In this document: positions 12,682-25,170 of the stretch, in pieces
Layout of the letters: the number at the start of each line of letters is the position of its first letter
Numbering within the stretch: position 1 is the stretch's first letter
Assembly (NCBI RefSeq): GCF_947623445.1
Contig: NC_135242.1
Span: 15,128,001 to 15,192,000, forward strand
Length of the DNA stretch: 64,000 bases
Direction of reading: 5' to 3'
From: Clavelina lepadiformis
Taxonomy: Eukaryota > Chordata > Ascidiacea > Aplousobranchia > Clavelinidae
The notes under the pieces: model-generated
Database searches by the model: none
Seen by the model: only the letters and a program-made list of their open reading frames with translations
What the model was told of the DNA's origin: nothing
Position numbers and translations under genes: made by a program

Positions 12682-14035
12682 TACATCATTTGCCAGTTTC
12701 GTTTTGGTAATGTTTGTTATTTTTACATTGCCGTACAACGGTGCAATGATTTCTTCTGACCAACCTATTGTGCTAATATACTGTACAGTATATAATTATA
12801 TCACACACGTATTGGTGAGCGGATAGTTACTTTTCGCTAATTTTCCTTATTTGTACAGTTAGATTTGTAGTGTGCCTCTTTTATAGTCTTTTATTATTAA
12901 CGTAAGCTGCGATCATTCATTCCATTTTAGCACCTCATCCTTTATTTATGTCCGCATTTTCGTCATTGTATAAAGTTAACATTCGTTAAAATTGTTTGTT
13001 GTTTTTTTACTTATTTCACCGTCTTCAATATTTTCGTAATTTTGCTTTTCACTTTTTGACTGCGCTTTCGGAAAATATACTGTGCTGAATCAAAGCATTT
13101 TTAGTGATAATGACTCACTGCTGTATTTTGGTACATTGATTTTCTATTAAGGCTTAATTTAACATTAACGTTTAACTTAATTTAACAAAATTCCATAGTA
13201 ATATGGGGGTTCAATATCACTTTTCGTGACACTTTCACTAAAAAGTAGTTGCAATATGTGCAAAACTTTGATATGTAGCCTAAACGAGTCACACTTGCGA
13301 TTACGTTAAAAGTCAATGACGTGACGAATACAAATGGACGTAACATGATAAGAGGTTTCTTTGATAAGTTGGTCGCATGCTAATTTTGATGTGGCCACAT
13401 TAAAAACAGAAGATCGTGATGTTAACTTCAAAATGTTACTCACACCTTTTTAGGAAGGTTAAATTAACCACTTTAAAAAGGACGCAACCTAACAATGAAA
13501 ATTCTATGCAATATAAGTTGAAAGCTCTTATCTCTTATTGACGTGTGGGTCGAACACATTTCATCGTAATAATCTCTTCTGTCGTATGATATGATATTAT
13601 GACATGATATTATTGAAGAGGTAGGCGAGCTCAATCGCTGCAAGGCTATAAAATTCAAGTTTGTCATAAATATCTCCAACAATATCATGTCGGAATTTGA
13701 AATGCTTATTAACACTCAACATGCGTTTATAAAAGTAGCCTCTAACCCTTTTGTTGTATGACATTTTGATCCTCTTTCGGGTTCACATGGTAAAACAAGA
13801 TCAATAAAACGCATTTTTAGATCTTTTTGCCGGTTTTGCCAACTATTACAATTATGAATAAGTTTAACGAAAAGAAAATTTTCTCAAATGGTTAGTTTTT
13901 TTTTATTAAATCTGTATTTTAATAAAATATCAAAAGAGAAACCTTGGCAAGACTTACAACCTACTGTTATTATTTATTGCATCGCTTCAGCAATTATAAC
14001 TTTAAAACTTAGTGACACACCACATCACGTCCTTT
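12682..14035. other. No recognisable feature
   Basis: AT-rich sequence. A minus-strand open frame at 13473-13715 has no recognisable domain. If the preceding gene continues past 12157 its next exon could lie here, but I did not find one. Confidence 0.35.
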
Positions 14036-14039
14036 ACCA

Positions 14040-15290
14040 CCGTTCTTTTCTCTTGACGCTGTAGATACCGCTTCTAGTAAAGCAGCCCCTTCGGTCTTGC
14101 AGAGACCCAATCCCAAGAAGCTAGCGCTGTGGACAGACCTATAAGCTCAATACTATCAATACTCCTCACAGTGTCTTGAACAATTTCGCTGGCCGGTCAG
14201 CTTACTCAATACGCCCGCGCTTTTTCTCATCCAACACATTCGCCACGCAACTGACTGAATGCGGAATACACGAAAAGAGGGACCAAACTTGTTGGAAAAG
14301 AAGTGTCTGACCTTTAGAGGTTAGAAACCCCTGATGGCGAAAACATCTCTGGCCATTTCTCTCCAAATGACTTCGCTGCTGTGCTCTATCAAACAAAGCC
14401 AAGCAAGGTTCTGGGTCACAAAATTTCAAGAGCTTTTATCATCGTGATTTAGGGCCCGAAGAGTTGTTGCCCCTATCTCTTTTGTGTGTCCTCTTGAAAG
14501 TCCGCAAACGCTTGGTCTACCCCTGCGTCGAACCCATAATCGACAACTTCTCCCCTGGCTGAATTCCAGGTCACCCTTATGACCCAGAACATCGCGAAAA
14601 GCTTCGGGATTAACAAAAAGGCTGGTGCTGTACTTCATAAACTTACAGCTGCCTATGATACAGTATGGCACCGAAGCTTTGCCTGCAAGCCGCTGCGTCT
14701 ACTCCCAGACAAAACAGGTACATAATCCGTATAACCATGGAGCTAGTTTACAAACGGAGAAGTACCTTCACCCCAGGTCACAATAAGCGAAACAAGCTAT
14801 GACGCCTTAAAGACGGGATCCCACAAGGATCGATGGCACTCCTTCTTAAACATCTACGCGCTCTTCTGTCCAGTCCCCAAATAAGTCGGAATAACAGTTC
14901 GCTCACGTTTTGTCGAACTCGAACAGTTGGCTCACGTTTTGTCGACAACTTGAGTCACTACGCAAGAAACGAATATCCCGGATCGCCTTGAAAAGACAAA
15001 TGATACCTTTTGCTCGGGCACTAGGCTGCTACTCTCCGTAAAAAAGCTATGGTTTTACTTTACTCCATCGCTGAGTAGCTTACTGCACTTGTGTCTGGTG
15101 TCGCATCACACAACCACCAAGTCCACATTGTCATAAACGGTATTTTGCATACTACGATGTTTAACGTACTGGATGTCTGGGTCCCATATCATTGGAAAAC
15201 CTTCTCTTCCTTGCGGTCAGCAAGTTGCCGGCATCCAACCTCCTGTGCTTCCACTCTTTTCCATTCAGCTTGATGGGCTGAATAACAACT
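14040..15290 (+). pseudogene. Degraded LINE (non-LTR) reverse transcriptase fragment
   Basis: Reverse-transcriptase landmarks of the jockey/RTE-like kind survive in several frames. TAAYDTVWHR starts near 14645, MELVYKR near 14737, and RLKDGIPQGS near 14803 (the conserved G-PQGS motif). Upstream, VEPIID matches the region before the RT core, and around 15090 weak similarity to the post-RT region continues. The landmark peptides lie in different reading frames, and stops and indels occur throughout. The sequence is distinctly GC-richer than its surroundings. It is a dead 5'-truncated relic with uncertain ends. Confidence 0.75.
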
Positions 15291-16228
15291 GGATCACACG
15301 ACGACAAATACTACTTTTTTTGTTATTTACTAGGTGAAGATTTTGACACGGAAATGAAAATTTTCCATGATTGTAGCTCTAAGAGAATAAAACAGCATTG
15401 AAATATTGAATAAACAAATTAGGCATGGTTAATCGCAACAATTTAAAAAAAAAATTCATTTTTTGTGCGGACTGTTTTAAGAAAAATTGTGCATTTTTCA
15501 TTCATTAAAGAAACCAACGCCAATTATTATAAGCCTTAGCCTGTATCTAATTAAAAAAAGTTATACCGGTAACATTTTTGCTTTGGCCAGCAAAAGTATA
15601 GACTAATAAGAAGTTTGTTGATCCCACGCACGTTTATAATTGAAAGTTAAACAAGTAAGCTTACAGCGAAAGAGTGACAAAATACAGAGTGTACTAAATT
15701 TTGCATGCTCATTTACTGGACAGTTTCATCGAAATTAGAGAATGCTTGAACTCTGAGGGTTTGATGTGTTCTGGCAACAGAAGCGGGGTCTTAATCCCTA
15801 AAATGCTGTTTCTTATAACCGAGTTCTATTTTAACCGTCCATGTGCCTATCAACAACGAGCACGTTCTGTAAGTTTCCTAAAATCTTATTTGGTACAGTA
15901 TCACCGTGAAACGCTTGGTGTGTTGGGTAGCCGTCGTTAACCTTTCACCGTTATAGCACAAAGGGTCAAGGTCTTTCCACGTTTTAGGTCGACGTGCATT
16001 GCTCCTTTTTGCAATCATCGTACTCTTCCTTTCCGACAATTAAAGGCGAAATATTTGATAGACTGCCTACTGCCTAGGAAACGTTTCTGAGGCAAAACAA
16101 ACATATGGCAAGTATATATGTAATGAACGTTTAATAACTGAAATGCGTACAAAAAAATGGAAACAAATGCAGTTAAACGTAATTTTGTGGCATAACTGAC
16201 TCAAGGACACGGGTTAAAACTAATTAGT
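15291..16228. other. No recognisable feature
   Basis: Sequence between the LINE relic and the 3' end of the KDZ gene. The open frame at 15701-15940 (+) has no recognisable domain. It may contain the 3' UTR of the minus-strand KDZ gene and one end of that element, but no terminal repeat was identified. Confidence 0.35.
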
Positions 16229-19200
16229 TTAAGCTTCATCTTCGTTATCTGAACCTTCGCTTTCCGAGCCAAATTCAGTTAAAATGTGTTGAAGCTCAGA
16301 TAAATTTATTGGTGATTCACTTTCATCATCTTCTTTCTCCATTGGGTCCAATTTTGCCATATCGGAAGTGCCTAGCTTCTCATTGAGCAGAGGTGTATTT
16401 GCTTGAAAAGGTACTGTGCCCTTAATGTCATTTATGAAAGAAAGAAGTTCGATCTCTGCTTGCAACTGATGGGTAACCACATATGGTTCCACAACCTCAC
16501 AGCCTTCTACAAGATTAGACACTATGTTTATTTGCTTTTGATAGAAGTTCATCACACTTGTCATATCTTCTTTTAAATGACACATTTCTTCTTTGCACCT
16601 TTCCCGAATGCAATGTTGTTCCTTGATTTTTTTTTCAATAAAACCAGGTACGTTTTTAACTGGCCCAGACCCGACAACCATTTCAAAAGTTATGCTTTTC
16701 ATTTCATTTTGTGGAACATTCTGGTATTTATTATACATAGTAATCTGATGACGAATGTTGTTGTTAACCTTCCTGATGCTTCGCACTAGTCGTTGAACAA
16801 TTGTTTGACCAGCTGAAAAATCATCATGTACAAACTTGAAAATAACAGAACAGTAGCTTTATCGATAATGTAACCCCATGCATAGTGCATGCACAAATTA
16901 CCTGGGTATTTTTGAATCAAAGTAGATAAAAATTTTCTTTCGATATTTAATTTATAAATGTTCTCCAAAATTTCTGCTCTTTTTTTCTTCACAGCACTTG
17001 ACAAATATTTAAGCATCATATCATCTTTTACATCCCAACGAATCAATATACCGTTTTCTACTTCAACTTTGGAAAGATGACTGTCAAGTCTACAAAACAA
17101 CGCATACAATATGTAAAATAGAAGAACATGCAATACATCGATGAAGAAAGCATATATCATGTCCTGGCAAACAATACTCTTGGCAATTGAACTCCCATAT
17201 ACTGTATTTTCACCATCATTGTGTGGGTTTTAACTTTATCACAGTAAATTTGGTGGATACACTGTTGTTACTGTTTTATAAGCTTTTCTAATGGTTTCTG
17301 ATGTTGCAGCAGTGGGAAGTAACAATATTCGTTTATGTCTGGGGAATTATTGTAGTAACTCAATTTAACATTGATATGTCCTTCAGCTTACTTAGCAATT
17401 TGGTCAACTTTTCCAGAAAGTATTTCAGACGTTATTTCCTTGGTCAAATCTTCAACTTCTTCTCTACAAATTAACAAAATTATATAGTTTCCTATACAAT
17501 TATACAAAATTCTATTCCTAAAGGATTCAGTACTTAAATTTGTATGTTCAACATCATTATATAAAGATTTTGTCATACAGACAACAAGTTTTTCAAAATT
17601 AGACCTTAATATTTTCGGTGAATTTCTTGTGCTCAGTGTAATAAAACTAAAAGACTTTGACCTAACAGTTGTACAATATATAGGTATAAAATATCATGTT
17701 TACCTGACAAGAGAAAATATGGCCATATGAATGAAAAACAGGTACTGCAAATGTTATTTTATTAAGAATTGCAAAGTTTTTTCGGACCTAAATAATGAAA
17801 TCATATTGGAATCCAGAAAGAAAATCACAAAATCTTAATTATTATTTAAACATAAATGCAGTATTTTATGTAAGCAAAAATGATTAACTAACTTGCACAT
17901 ACAGCATCGTCTGCAGTATGCACTAACATTAAGAACACTAATGACATGCAATCAATGACCCAGGAGTAGATTGCTTACAAATAAAATATGTTTCGAAAAA
18001 TGGGTTGTATACCTATAATTTAAACGTATATCAATGTTGCCATACTAACACAATATCATGTGTAAATTCTTAAAGGTATACCTGAAGATGACCTTTCAGT
18101 TTGCAAGCTATGTCATAGAAAACTCTTATTTTATTTTCGTTTCTTTCCAGAAGTTTTTCAATAGCTAAAACTGCATATGCTAGCCTGCAACAGAATCAGT
18201 TTTAAAAACATTGTTTACAAATACTAATACACAAATTCTACATATACCGTAGTAATACACCTTCCACAAAACAACTAAAGCAAGAATGTACACTTTACCT
18301 TTCACCATGTTTTAAGTCAAAAAACATTGTCGGAAACTCATGTTTACAACAAACACCAAATACACCTTTGATAGCCAGTTTACTGCTTTTAGATTTCGAT
18401 CTAATGATGCTGCCTGCTTGAAAGTCATTGCAATTTTTGGACTAAAAATAATGATTCTAATTAATGCATAAGTATGCAGCATTTATTCTTATAAATATGC
18501 ATGAAATTCCTTGAAATGTATAATAGGACCATAACAATATGATTGGAAATCAATTGTTGAAGTTATGTACTTGATTTAACATTTTTAATGCATTTTGGTA
18601 CATACTGTTAAGAAATAACTTACAGCCGAGCCATATTTGTTTTCATCATAGGTGTCTACAAAGCTGTCGACTTCGTTTTGGTTTAAAAAAAAAGATTGTT
18701 TGTGGTGAGGATCACAGCTTTTACTCCCGGACAAAATTCTTCTCACCAAACCAAAATTTGCATCTAAGCAATATGTCCGCATACCTTCAGGATTCTACCA
18801 ACAAAACGCAGTTAAAGCCAAGCATTTACACTCGATCACAGAGGCCTGGGAACTTTCAATCACACTTCTTAGCTTTACCCCTTCACATGCTGGACACAGG
18901 GTACCCGTATCTATATCATCAGAAGAGACCAAACCATGCAGATGTTGCAGCTTATAGACATGGTGTCTATATGCCTCAACCACTTCTTGTAGCAAAACTC
19001 TTGACAAAGACTTTACCTAAAACAAAAAAAACAAGAAACATCCACAGGTTGTTTCGGATTTTCTTAGAAATACAAAACACTAAAAAGTGCTAACCCCTGC
19101 TGTATATCCAGGTACTCGCAAAAATCTATTTTCAAGAGCATGGCAAAATCCTTCAGTGGAAAGATGTTTTTCGAGACACAAGGCTCGAAAGTATTCCAAT

Positions 19201-21647
19201 AGGTCAATGGATACTGCTAGTTTAGGCTTTTTGGGCGAACAGGTCCACAGATTTAATCTTAACAGAGTTTCAGGCTCACTCTCACAATAGCAAAATTGTA
19301 CAGAAACCACATTTTCAAAACCTAAAATGCAAACTTTGCCAATGAACAAGAAAACAATGGATGAAAGAATGGCAGAGATGATTTATAATAAATGCAAAGG
19401 AATAATAAAAATTATACCTTTGTAATCAACCACTGTAATGTGTCGAGTGTAACTTGACTGACATTCATGACCATCAAATCTCTTCAAAAGTCGTACCGGA
19501 GTGACCATTTTGCAAAACATGTTACCCTGTAAAGTGTAAATAATACCATTAACAATGTGTTACAAGTAATATGTTGACTAAAATTGCAAGAGGATGTTTG
19601 GATATTTTAACTAAGTGATATTGGTACATACACAAGAAATACAGGAATAGTTCTGTAAAAAAACTAAGTCTGTTTTAATCAACGATTTTAACATGGGTAG
19701 AAGCTTACCGCTTAATTTTGTTTTCCTATGTGGTCAAATACCACAACAACACATTTTTTTGGTTTCGTGTAACATGGCTTCTACACTGAAATATTTAGGC
19801 TGTCTCAAAAAGCAATCATTTACAACCTTATCTTACTCCAACTGTCTTCTGTGATACATTGTGAGCAGAAGCAGCTAAACTTTAACGAAGAACTGCAAAA
19901 CGTTTTCCCTAAATATATGCTTAACTTAAAATCTCCTTCACCACTTTAATTCTATAATTTCATCATGCCTGGATGCTTCACTTTGTTGCACAGAATTTTT
20001 TGTTCCAGATTTGTCTGAATAACTGCCTATCATTGATATAATTGATGACATTGAGCGATTTGAAACAACTTACAGCTAAAAAAAGAACAAGCACAAACAT
20101 CATTCTCCAGCTGCCAGTCTTGCTATTACTGATTTTGCAGAGACCTGGAGATGTTTGAGCATTTAAAAAAGTGTTATTAGTAAGTAGTAGTGGTATAATG
20201 GAAGGGCTTTGAAAAATGTGTTGGAGGGGAATCTTTTGAAGGCCATGAAATAAAATGTGTCATACATATGGCACCAGTATTGTCTTTTACTTTTTATACT
20301 TCAGATACATTTTTGACACATTTTGTATTTCTCAGCTGTGAAAATGTTTTCAACAATATTGTAAACAGAGATCTAAGTTCAACATTATTCGATACATTCC
20401 GGTAAAAATGTAGGAATAATTGCAAAGATACTTGGTTTACAGTATTAACCCAAACAGTTTTTACATTCTACTGCACAAAAAGCAACTATGACATTGTTGT
20501 CTAGACCAGTTTAAAGAAATGTAAGCTACTGTTTCTTTTCCTCTAATATTCTGCCAGTGACAACTTTTTCTTGTGGTAATTAATTAAAGGTATGATAAAT
20601 TATTTTATGTAGACGAATGTATTTAACTTATTATATATATACATTTGAAATAATTATTGTTGATTATCAACAGACAAATTAATAAACATTTCTTAAGACT
20701 GCCTACAGCACTAAAATGTTTACAAACATTAATGGCCTTTTATATCCAGATAAATGAATGGTCTTTTTGTGAATAACCTTTACAAAAATAAAGATATTTG
20801 TATATAATTATTAATTACCATCCATATGTCTGGCAAATGATACCAAACAAAAGAATGACAGTTATCCCAGCACTGACGACAGTAATATACATTTGGCCCA
20901 CAATCTCCACAACGAATTATGTTGGCAACTTCTTCAAAGCATACACAGCAAGTACGTCGCTCAGGAGAATATAGGGTTATGGACAACTTAAACAACTTTT
21001 CTTCAACTAATCGCCAATCTGAAGACAGCTTCTCTCTTCTGATTTTGTAATTTAAATTTTCTTCCAACTCTGTGATAACATGAAAATTAAAATGCAGTAT
21101 TCAATAAGACTGTTAAGTGATTATTTTCAGAAAAAATGTAGCATAAAAATGTGAAATATATTGTAAATCTCCTTATATTATTTCTTTCATTCACCTCCAC
21201 AAGAACTGTTAACATTACTAGTGCTTGGTATTTCAGGATTTGTAGCAGTTAGATCACCTTCCACAGAACCTCTTGTAACTATGTGACTGTTTGCATTGGG
21301 TTTCAACGCTGGACCAAATGTTTTGCCAAAGAGGTAAACGGGTCGTTTTCTTTTTTTGGGTTCTTTTACCCAATATCGAAACTTAGCTTTTGTAATTCCC
21401 TATGCAATGGAAAAGATATATCAATATATTGATTACTCTAACCACTATTATTGCTGCCCCATGTAGAAAAAATAACAGGACTACCCTGATTTAGATTAAC
21501 AAATTCTTGGTATTAACGCTTGAAATTGGTATGAAAAGAAACTAATTACTATCTTATTAGCTATCCCATTTAAACAGACGTTAGATAAAAAACGTAAAAA
21601 ACATAGTAAAATATAGTAAACGTACTTACTCCTTTTATTTTTCCCAT
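16229..21647 (-). CDS. Multi-exon KDZ-class (Kyakuja-Dileera-Zisupton) transposase
   Basis: Exons in coding order: 21647-21630, 21399-21195, 21069-20819, 19526-19418, 19321-19095, 19016-18879, 18794-18624, 18441-18299, 18184-18082, 17787-17704, 17463-17392, 17089-16902, 16812-16229. All junctions have GT/AG and agree in phase except 17704 to 17463, where a small exon or boundary shift is missed. The product is about 765 residues. KDZ landmarks in order are a Cys-rich cluster (CCVCFEEV...CGDCG...YYCRQC), FCYCE...LLRLNLW, a CPAC knuckle, LDANFGLVRR, DSFVD, GVCCKHEF, the VFYDIACK acidic/Cys motif, PVFHSYGH...SCQ, a long helical region and an acidic tail (ESEGSDNEDE). No stop or frameshift interrupts any exon. 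Transposase function is known for the family; whether this copy is a mobile element or a domesticated gene is open. Confidence 0.8.
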
Positions 21648-22785
21648 TTCTTGACACGTAGGTCAAGTTTCCATTTGCAGTAAACATACAGGCAAATTCT
21701 TGTGCTATAGATATTTTTGTCTAACAATTACAACAATAAATTCAATCCTACAAAGAGGGAGGGGTTATGTAAGAGTGTGCAATATTCATTTCAAAGTTAG
21801 ATCACTACTAACTCAGTTAGATTTTGTAGTGTAATTTGAATCAGCTGGGAAGCCTATATCTGAAAATAAAGCTAAAAAGAATACATTCAAATGTATATAT
21901 AAAATATACTGCATATGATTGCACAAAAGTTGAGAATACCTGGTCTCAATAGCTGTCTCAGTTAAGAAAAAATTATGATCCTATGTCATGATTCATAATT
22001 TACAATACAGTGTTGCAGATTATAATTATTATTTAATGTAACTATATTAGCGAGTTTTTCAAGTACTGTATGTATAAATTACCAAACTTACCGGTGATAC
22101 GAATAAACAAGGCATTAACATGGAGGTACATACCATAGTGTAGTCTATTGTTTATGATACCTGCATACCATTGCAGCGACTTGCTTGCCCAGACAATTTG
22201 ATATGATATATGCCACAAACACAAGGTATACATATCTCAGCAATATATTTAATACTTGAAAGTTCTAATCAGTGAGATGTGAGTCATCCACATCTTTTTG
22301 GGTCTGTTTAGCCAGTGGCAGTAGCCTACAATATATACTCATAAACAAGAAAACGTTTTCGTGCAAATAATTTTTGTTCATAAAAGGATTGCATAGGTTA
22401 GTAATAGCCCATTGGTTAAGATCTGCTCATGTAGACCAACAATATATAATAAAAATTGAGTAAAATTCTATCTGCTTATGAAGTAAGTAACATGGAATTC
22501 TAACATTTTAAATTAAATTTAAGCAATTTAAGGTAAGTTAAGTCTTACACCACACTTTCTACTACGGTAACCAGCAAATATTTACAAGGTTCATTTCATT
22601 ACAATTGGGTACACAGGGCCTGGAGAATGAACTATGCAAGACTCACAGGAGCTCAACCTGCTGACCCATGATGTTTAATCTAGCCCTTGAAATCCTGTGC
22701 CGGTAACAAAAGTCTGTGTGATGTGTGGAAGACCTTGATTTTCAAACAGTTAGTACTTATAAATTAGCTCCTGCACAAAATGCCA
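21648..22785. other. 5' flank of the KDZ gene; nothing else recognised
   Basis: This is the upstream region of the minus-strand KDZ gene and probably holds its promoter or a 5' terminal repeat, neither of which I can identify. No exon or named repeat was seen. Confidence 0.35.
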
Positions 22786-22965
22786 GCTCAAAGATGTAGC
22801 AGTTAAAGCACCTGGCTCAGCTTGCTACCGCTCGTAGTTAGCTATTTCAAATTCACTATACAGTTTCAAATTCGAGAAATACAATATAAAAAATTCAAAT
22901 AAAAAAGTTGAAACTTAGACAAAAACAAGTTCAGTTACTAAACTCTAGTCACGCTGCGCAAAGAT
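22786..22965 (+). mobile_element. SINE copy (family S)
   Basis: The tRNA-like head (TGTAGCAGTTAAAGC) is followed by the family's ATTCGAGAAATACAATATAA-type linker and the 3' block GAAACTTAGACAAAAACAAG, which parallels GAAACTTGCACAAAGGC at 24912-25170. The central body is shortened relative to the other copies. Borders are approximate. Confidence 0.6.
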
Positions 22966-24111
22966 AAAGGTTGTGATTCTGTAACGAAAAAGTTGATTAT
23001 TCTGTCTAACGCTGTAACCGTTAAGTTGAAAAATTACAATGCATGCAATCAATGTTATATTCACAACTACCCAACTGTGAACCGTAAATACTGAGAAGCA
23101 AACCTTCCACGTGACAGACTAGCCAAACTGCCATTTTTCATATTTGTATTTTCTTACTTCGGCTACTGGCAGCTAGTGAAATAAGTGTCTATTTCAAGAC
23201 CCAAGTAGACTAGCAAAATACAAATAGCGTAAGCTGCAACCGACTAGGCATGTACAGTTGTAGTTTTTTTCTGAATTTAGAATCTGACCACACTGAAATC
23301 ATTGCACCTTTCAACGAGATCTTAGAAGTGCAAGATGGCTGAAACTAGAATGACTAGGTGGAGGATGAGTAGGGGTGGGGTGGGGTACACTTTGCAATTT
23401 GGTTGGCAAAATCTAGAAACTGTGGCCTGTGTTTGCAAGAGGTAGTGTCTACATGTGAAATATTCGGGTGCAGCAAGCATAGTCTTTAAAAACCTTGATT
23501 GTGTAGTTGCCACGCATTCCACAATGGGTATAACTGGCAGTCGGTGAGATAGATGTCACCCAAATTGCAAAGTTAGGCACGGAAGCACCCAATATTGTTT
23601 TTCATAAACGTTAATGTCACATATTGGGCTTGACAGCTTTCGGTGAATGTTCATACTTAATGATGGGGAAAAAAGCTCCAAACTCAATTACTCAGCAGTC
23701 CGGGATGCTTACCACCACTAGCTGACAATCATCATGATAGATGCAATATTTAATATTCTACTGAAGTGTGTTTCAAAGTTAGTTATAGGGCATATAGGCC
23801 TTCTTGCAAACATTTTAGTGTGTCGGTGCAGTACTGGAATACTGGTAGCCCGTACTATAGGCCTAGACTATATACCTATATAATCTGTAGGCATAAGTCA
23901 TTTCATTACAAAGGACATTATGTAGGCTATAGGCCAATACAGGGTCCTGTATTTCAACTACCGCCAATTGTTTTAGGCCTATGTAGGCCAAGCACCCTAG
24001 CTTATATGCGGGATGACACTATTTATTACACTGTAGATGCAATGAAGTCACTGTAAATTCACGTATGCTGTCTGTTTTCTACACAGCTACCAGCAATGTG
24101 ACGTGCCCAAA
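22966..24111. other. No recognisable feature
   Basis: No supported exon. The open frame at 23766-24056 (+) is rich in Tyr and Cys because of a local TAGGCCTA-like repeated motif and has no domain. Confidence 0.35.
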
Positions 24112-24258
24112 TGGATTACCTCATTCGAACACGATTAGCCTTACAACAATTATTTCAAGAGATGGAAATATTCTTTTTAGCCCATACGAATGGGTAATCC
24201 GTGCAATCTTTTTTCCCTTTCCTATGGGCTAATCCTTGACGAATGGGGTGTTATTACA
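24112..24258 (-). repeat. Dispersed repeat R1, copy 2 (inverted)
   Basis: This is the reverse complement of 2921-3067 with about ten differences over 147 bp. It retains the internal TTAGCCCATA/TATGGGCTAA hairpin arms. The flanks differ from those of copy 1, so it is a genuinely dispersed element and not a large inverted duplication. Confidence 0.75.
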
Positions 24259-24911
24259 CATTCTTAGATGTTTTGTAGTATTCCCCTAACATAGAACTGA
24301 CCACTGAACAGGACTTCAATTCACTGACTACAGTAACTGTTATTTTCCAACTTTGGTAAAAATAAGTGTCTACTTCACCGGCCGCCGTTTACCTAAGTAA
24401 AAAAATACCAATTTGCGTAACCAGCTAGCCGTTCACGAAAGTACCTAAGTCTTTTCCAAATTCGGTAACCGGTGAAATAGACTCTGCCTTTAGCAAATGT
24501 TGTTGTTTGACCAAAGTTTAGCACCAGAACACAACAATCTGCCATCATGTATCGGCTCTATATCAATTCACTTAATGGCATGTTGGACGAGCGTTACGTC
24601 GTTTTTCAAATATGGTCTTGCAAAGATCTAATGCAGTAAACATGAAGCAATTACGTATATAAATTTACCACAGGCCTATTCTTTAAATATTTTTTGTTTT
24701 AATTTTTACCTATAGATTTTGAAGATATGTAGTCAATTTGAACTAAAGCTTGGTGAGCTGGATGATGTCCAAGTTAGGTTCTGCAGAAGCAGTAAATATT
24801 TAACTTTCACTGAGGCTAGCTGGATAACCGCCGCTCGAGCTGTGAGGAGTTGGGTTTAAGTTGTGCAAAGACTTCACTCAGTCTAAGGATAAAGATATCA
24901 CACCATACCAA
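24259..24911. other. No recognisable feature
   Basis: Short AT-rich stretch between repeat R1 and the next SINE copy. Nothing coding was recognised. Confidence 0.35.
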
Positions 24912-25170
24912 ATCAATGTCAGCTCGGTAGGCGAGCATTTTAAGAGCTGCCTTCGCAAACAATATGGCTCATGTTCGATACCCAGTGGTGCTACCATTGT
25001 AGGCTAATACCCTTGGGCAAAGCATTTACGCTTTCTCCTGTTCAGTGGACTCGTTGGACAGTTCTTAATTCGAGCAATATAATATAAAAAATCAAAAAAC
25101 CAAATAAAGAATGTGTGACAATCGAAACTTGCACAAAGGCTATCTCAGTCACTGGGGCTTGAGCGATGAC
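24912..25170 (+). mobile_element. SINE copy (family S), longest example
   Basis: The head AGCTCGGTAGGCGAGC resembles a Pol III A box and TGTTCGATACCC a B box. The body holds GTGCTACCATTG, CTTGGGCAAAG, CTGTTCAGTGGAC and ACAGTTCTTAATTCGAG. An A/T-rich linker follows, then the 3' block GTGACAATCGAAACTTGCAC and AAAGGCTA. The same ordered blocks appear in four other places in this window, which defines the family. Confidence 0.7.

Noticed and set aside
17630..17690. Extra KDZ exon (SFITLSTRNSPKIL or FYYTEHKKFTENIK, depending on the acceptor)
   Set aside because: Both versions look plausible, but neither gives the required phase to both neighbours and the donor GTCTAA is weak, so the junction was left unresolved.
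23766..24056. 96-residue open frame as a gene
   Set aside because: Its composition follows a local TAGGCCTA-type repeat; no domain, no splice context and no start-region conservation.
24912..25000. Possible functional tRNA genes in the Pol III box-like heads
   Set aside because: No cloverleaf can be folded, and the heads are followed by the shared SINE body and tail in five places.
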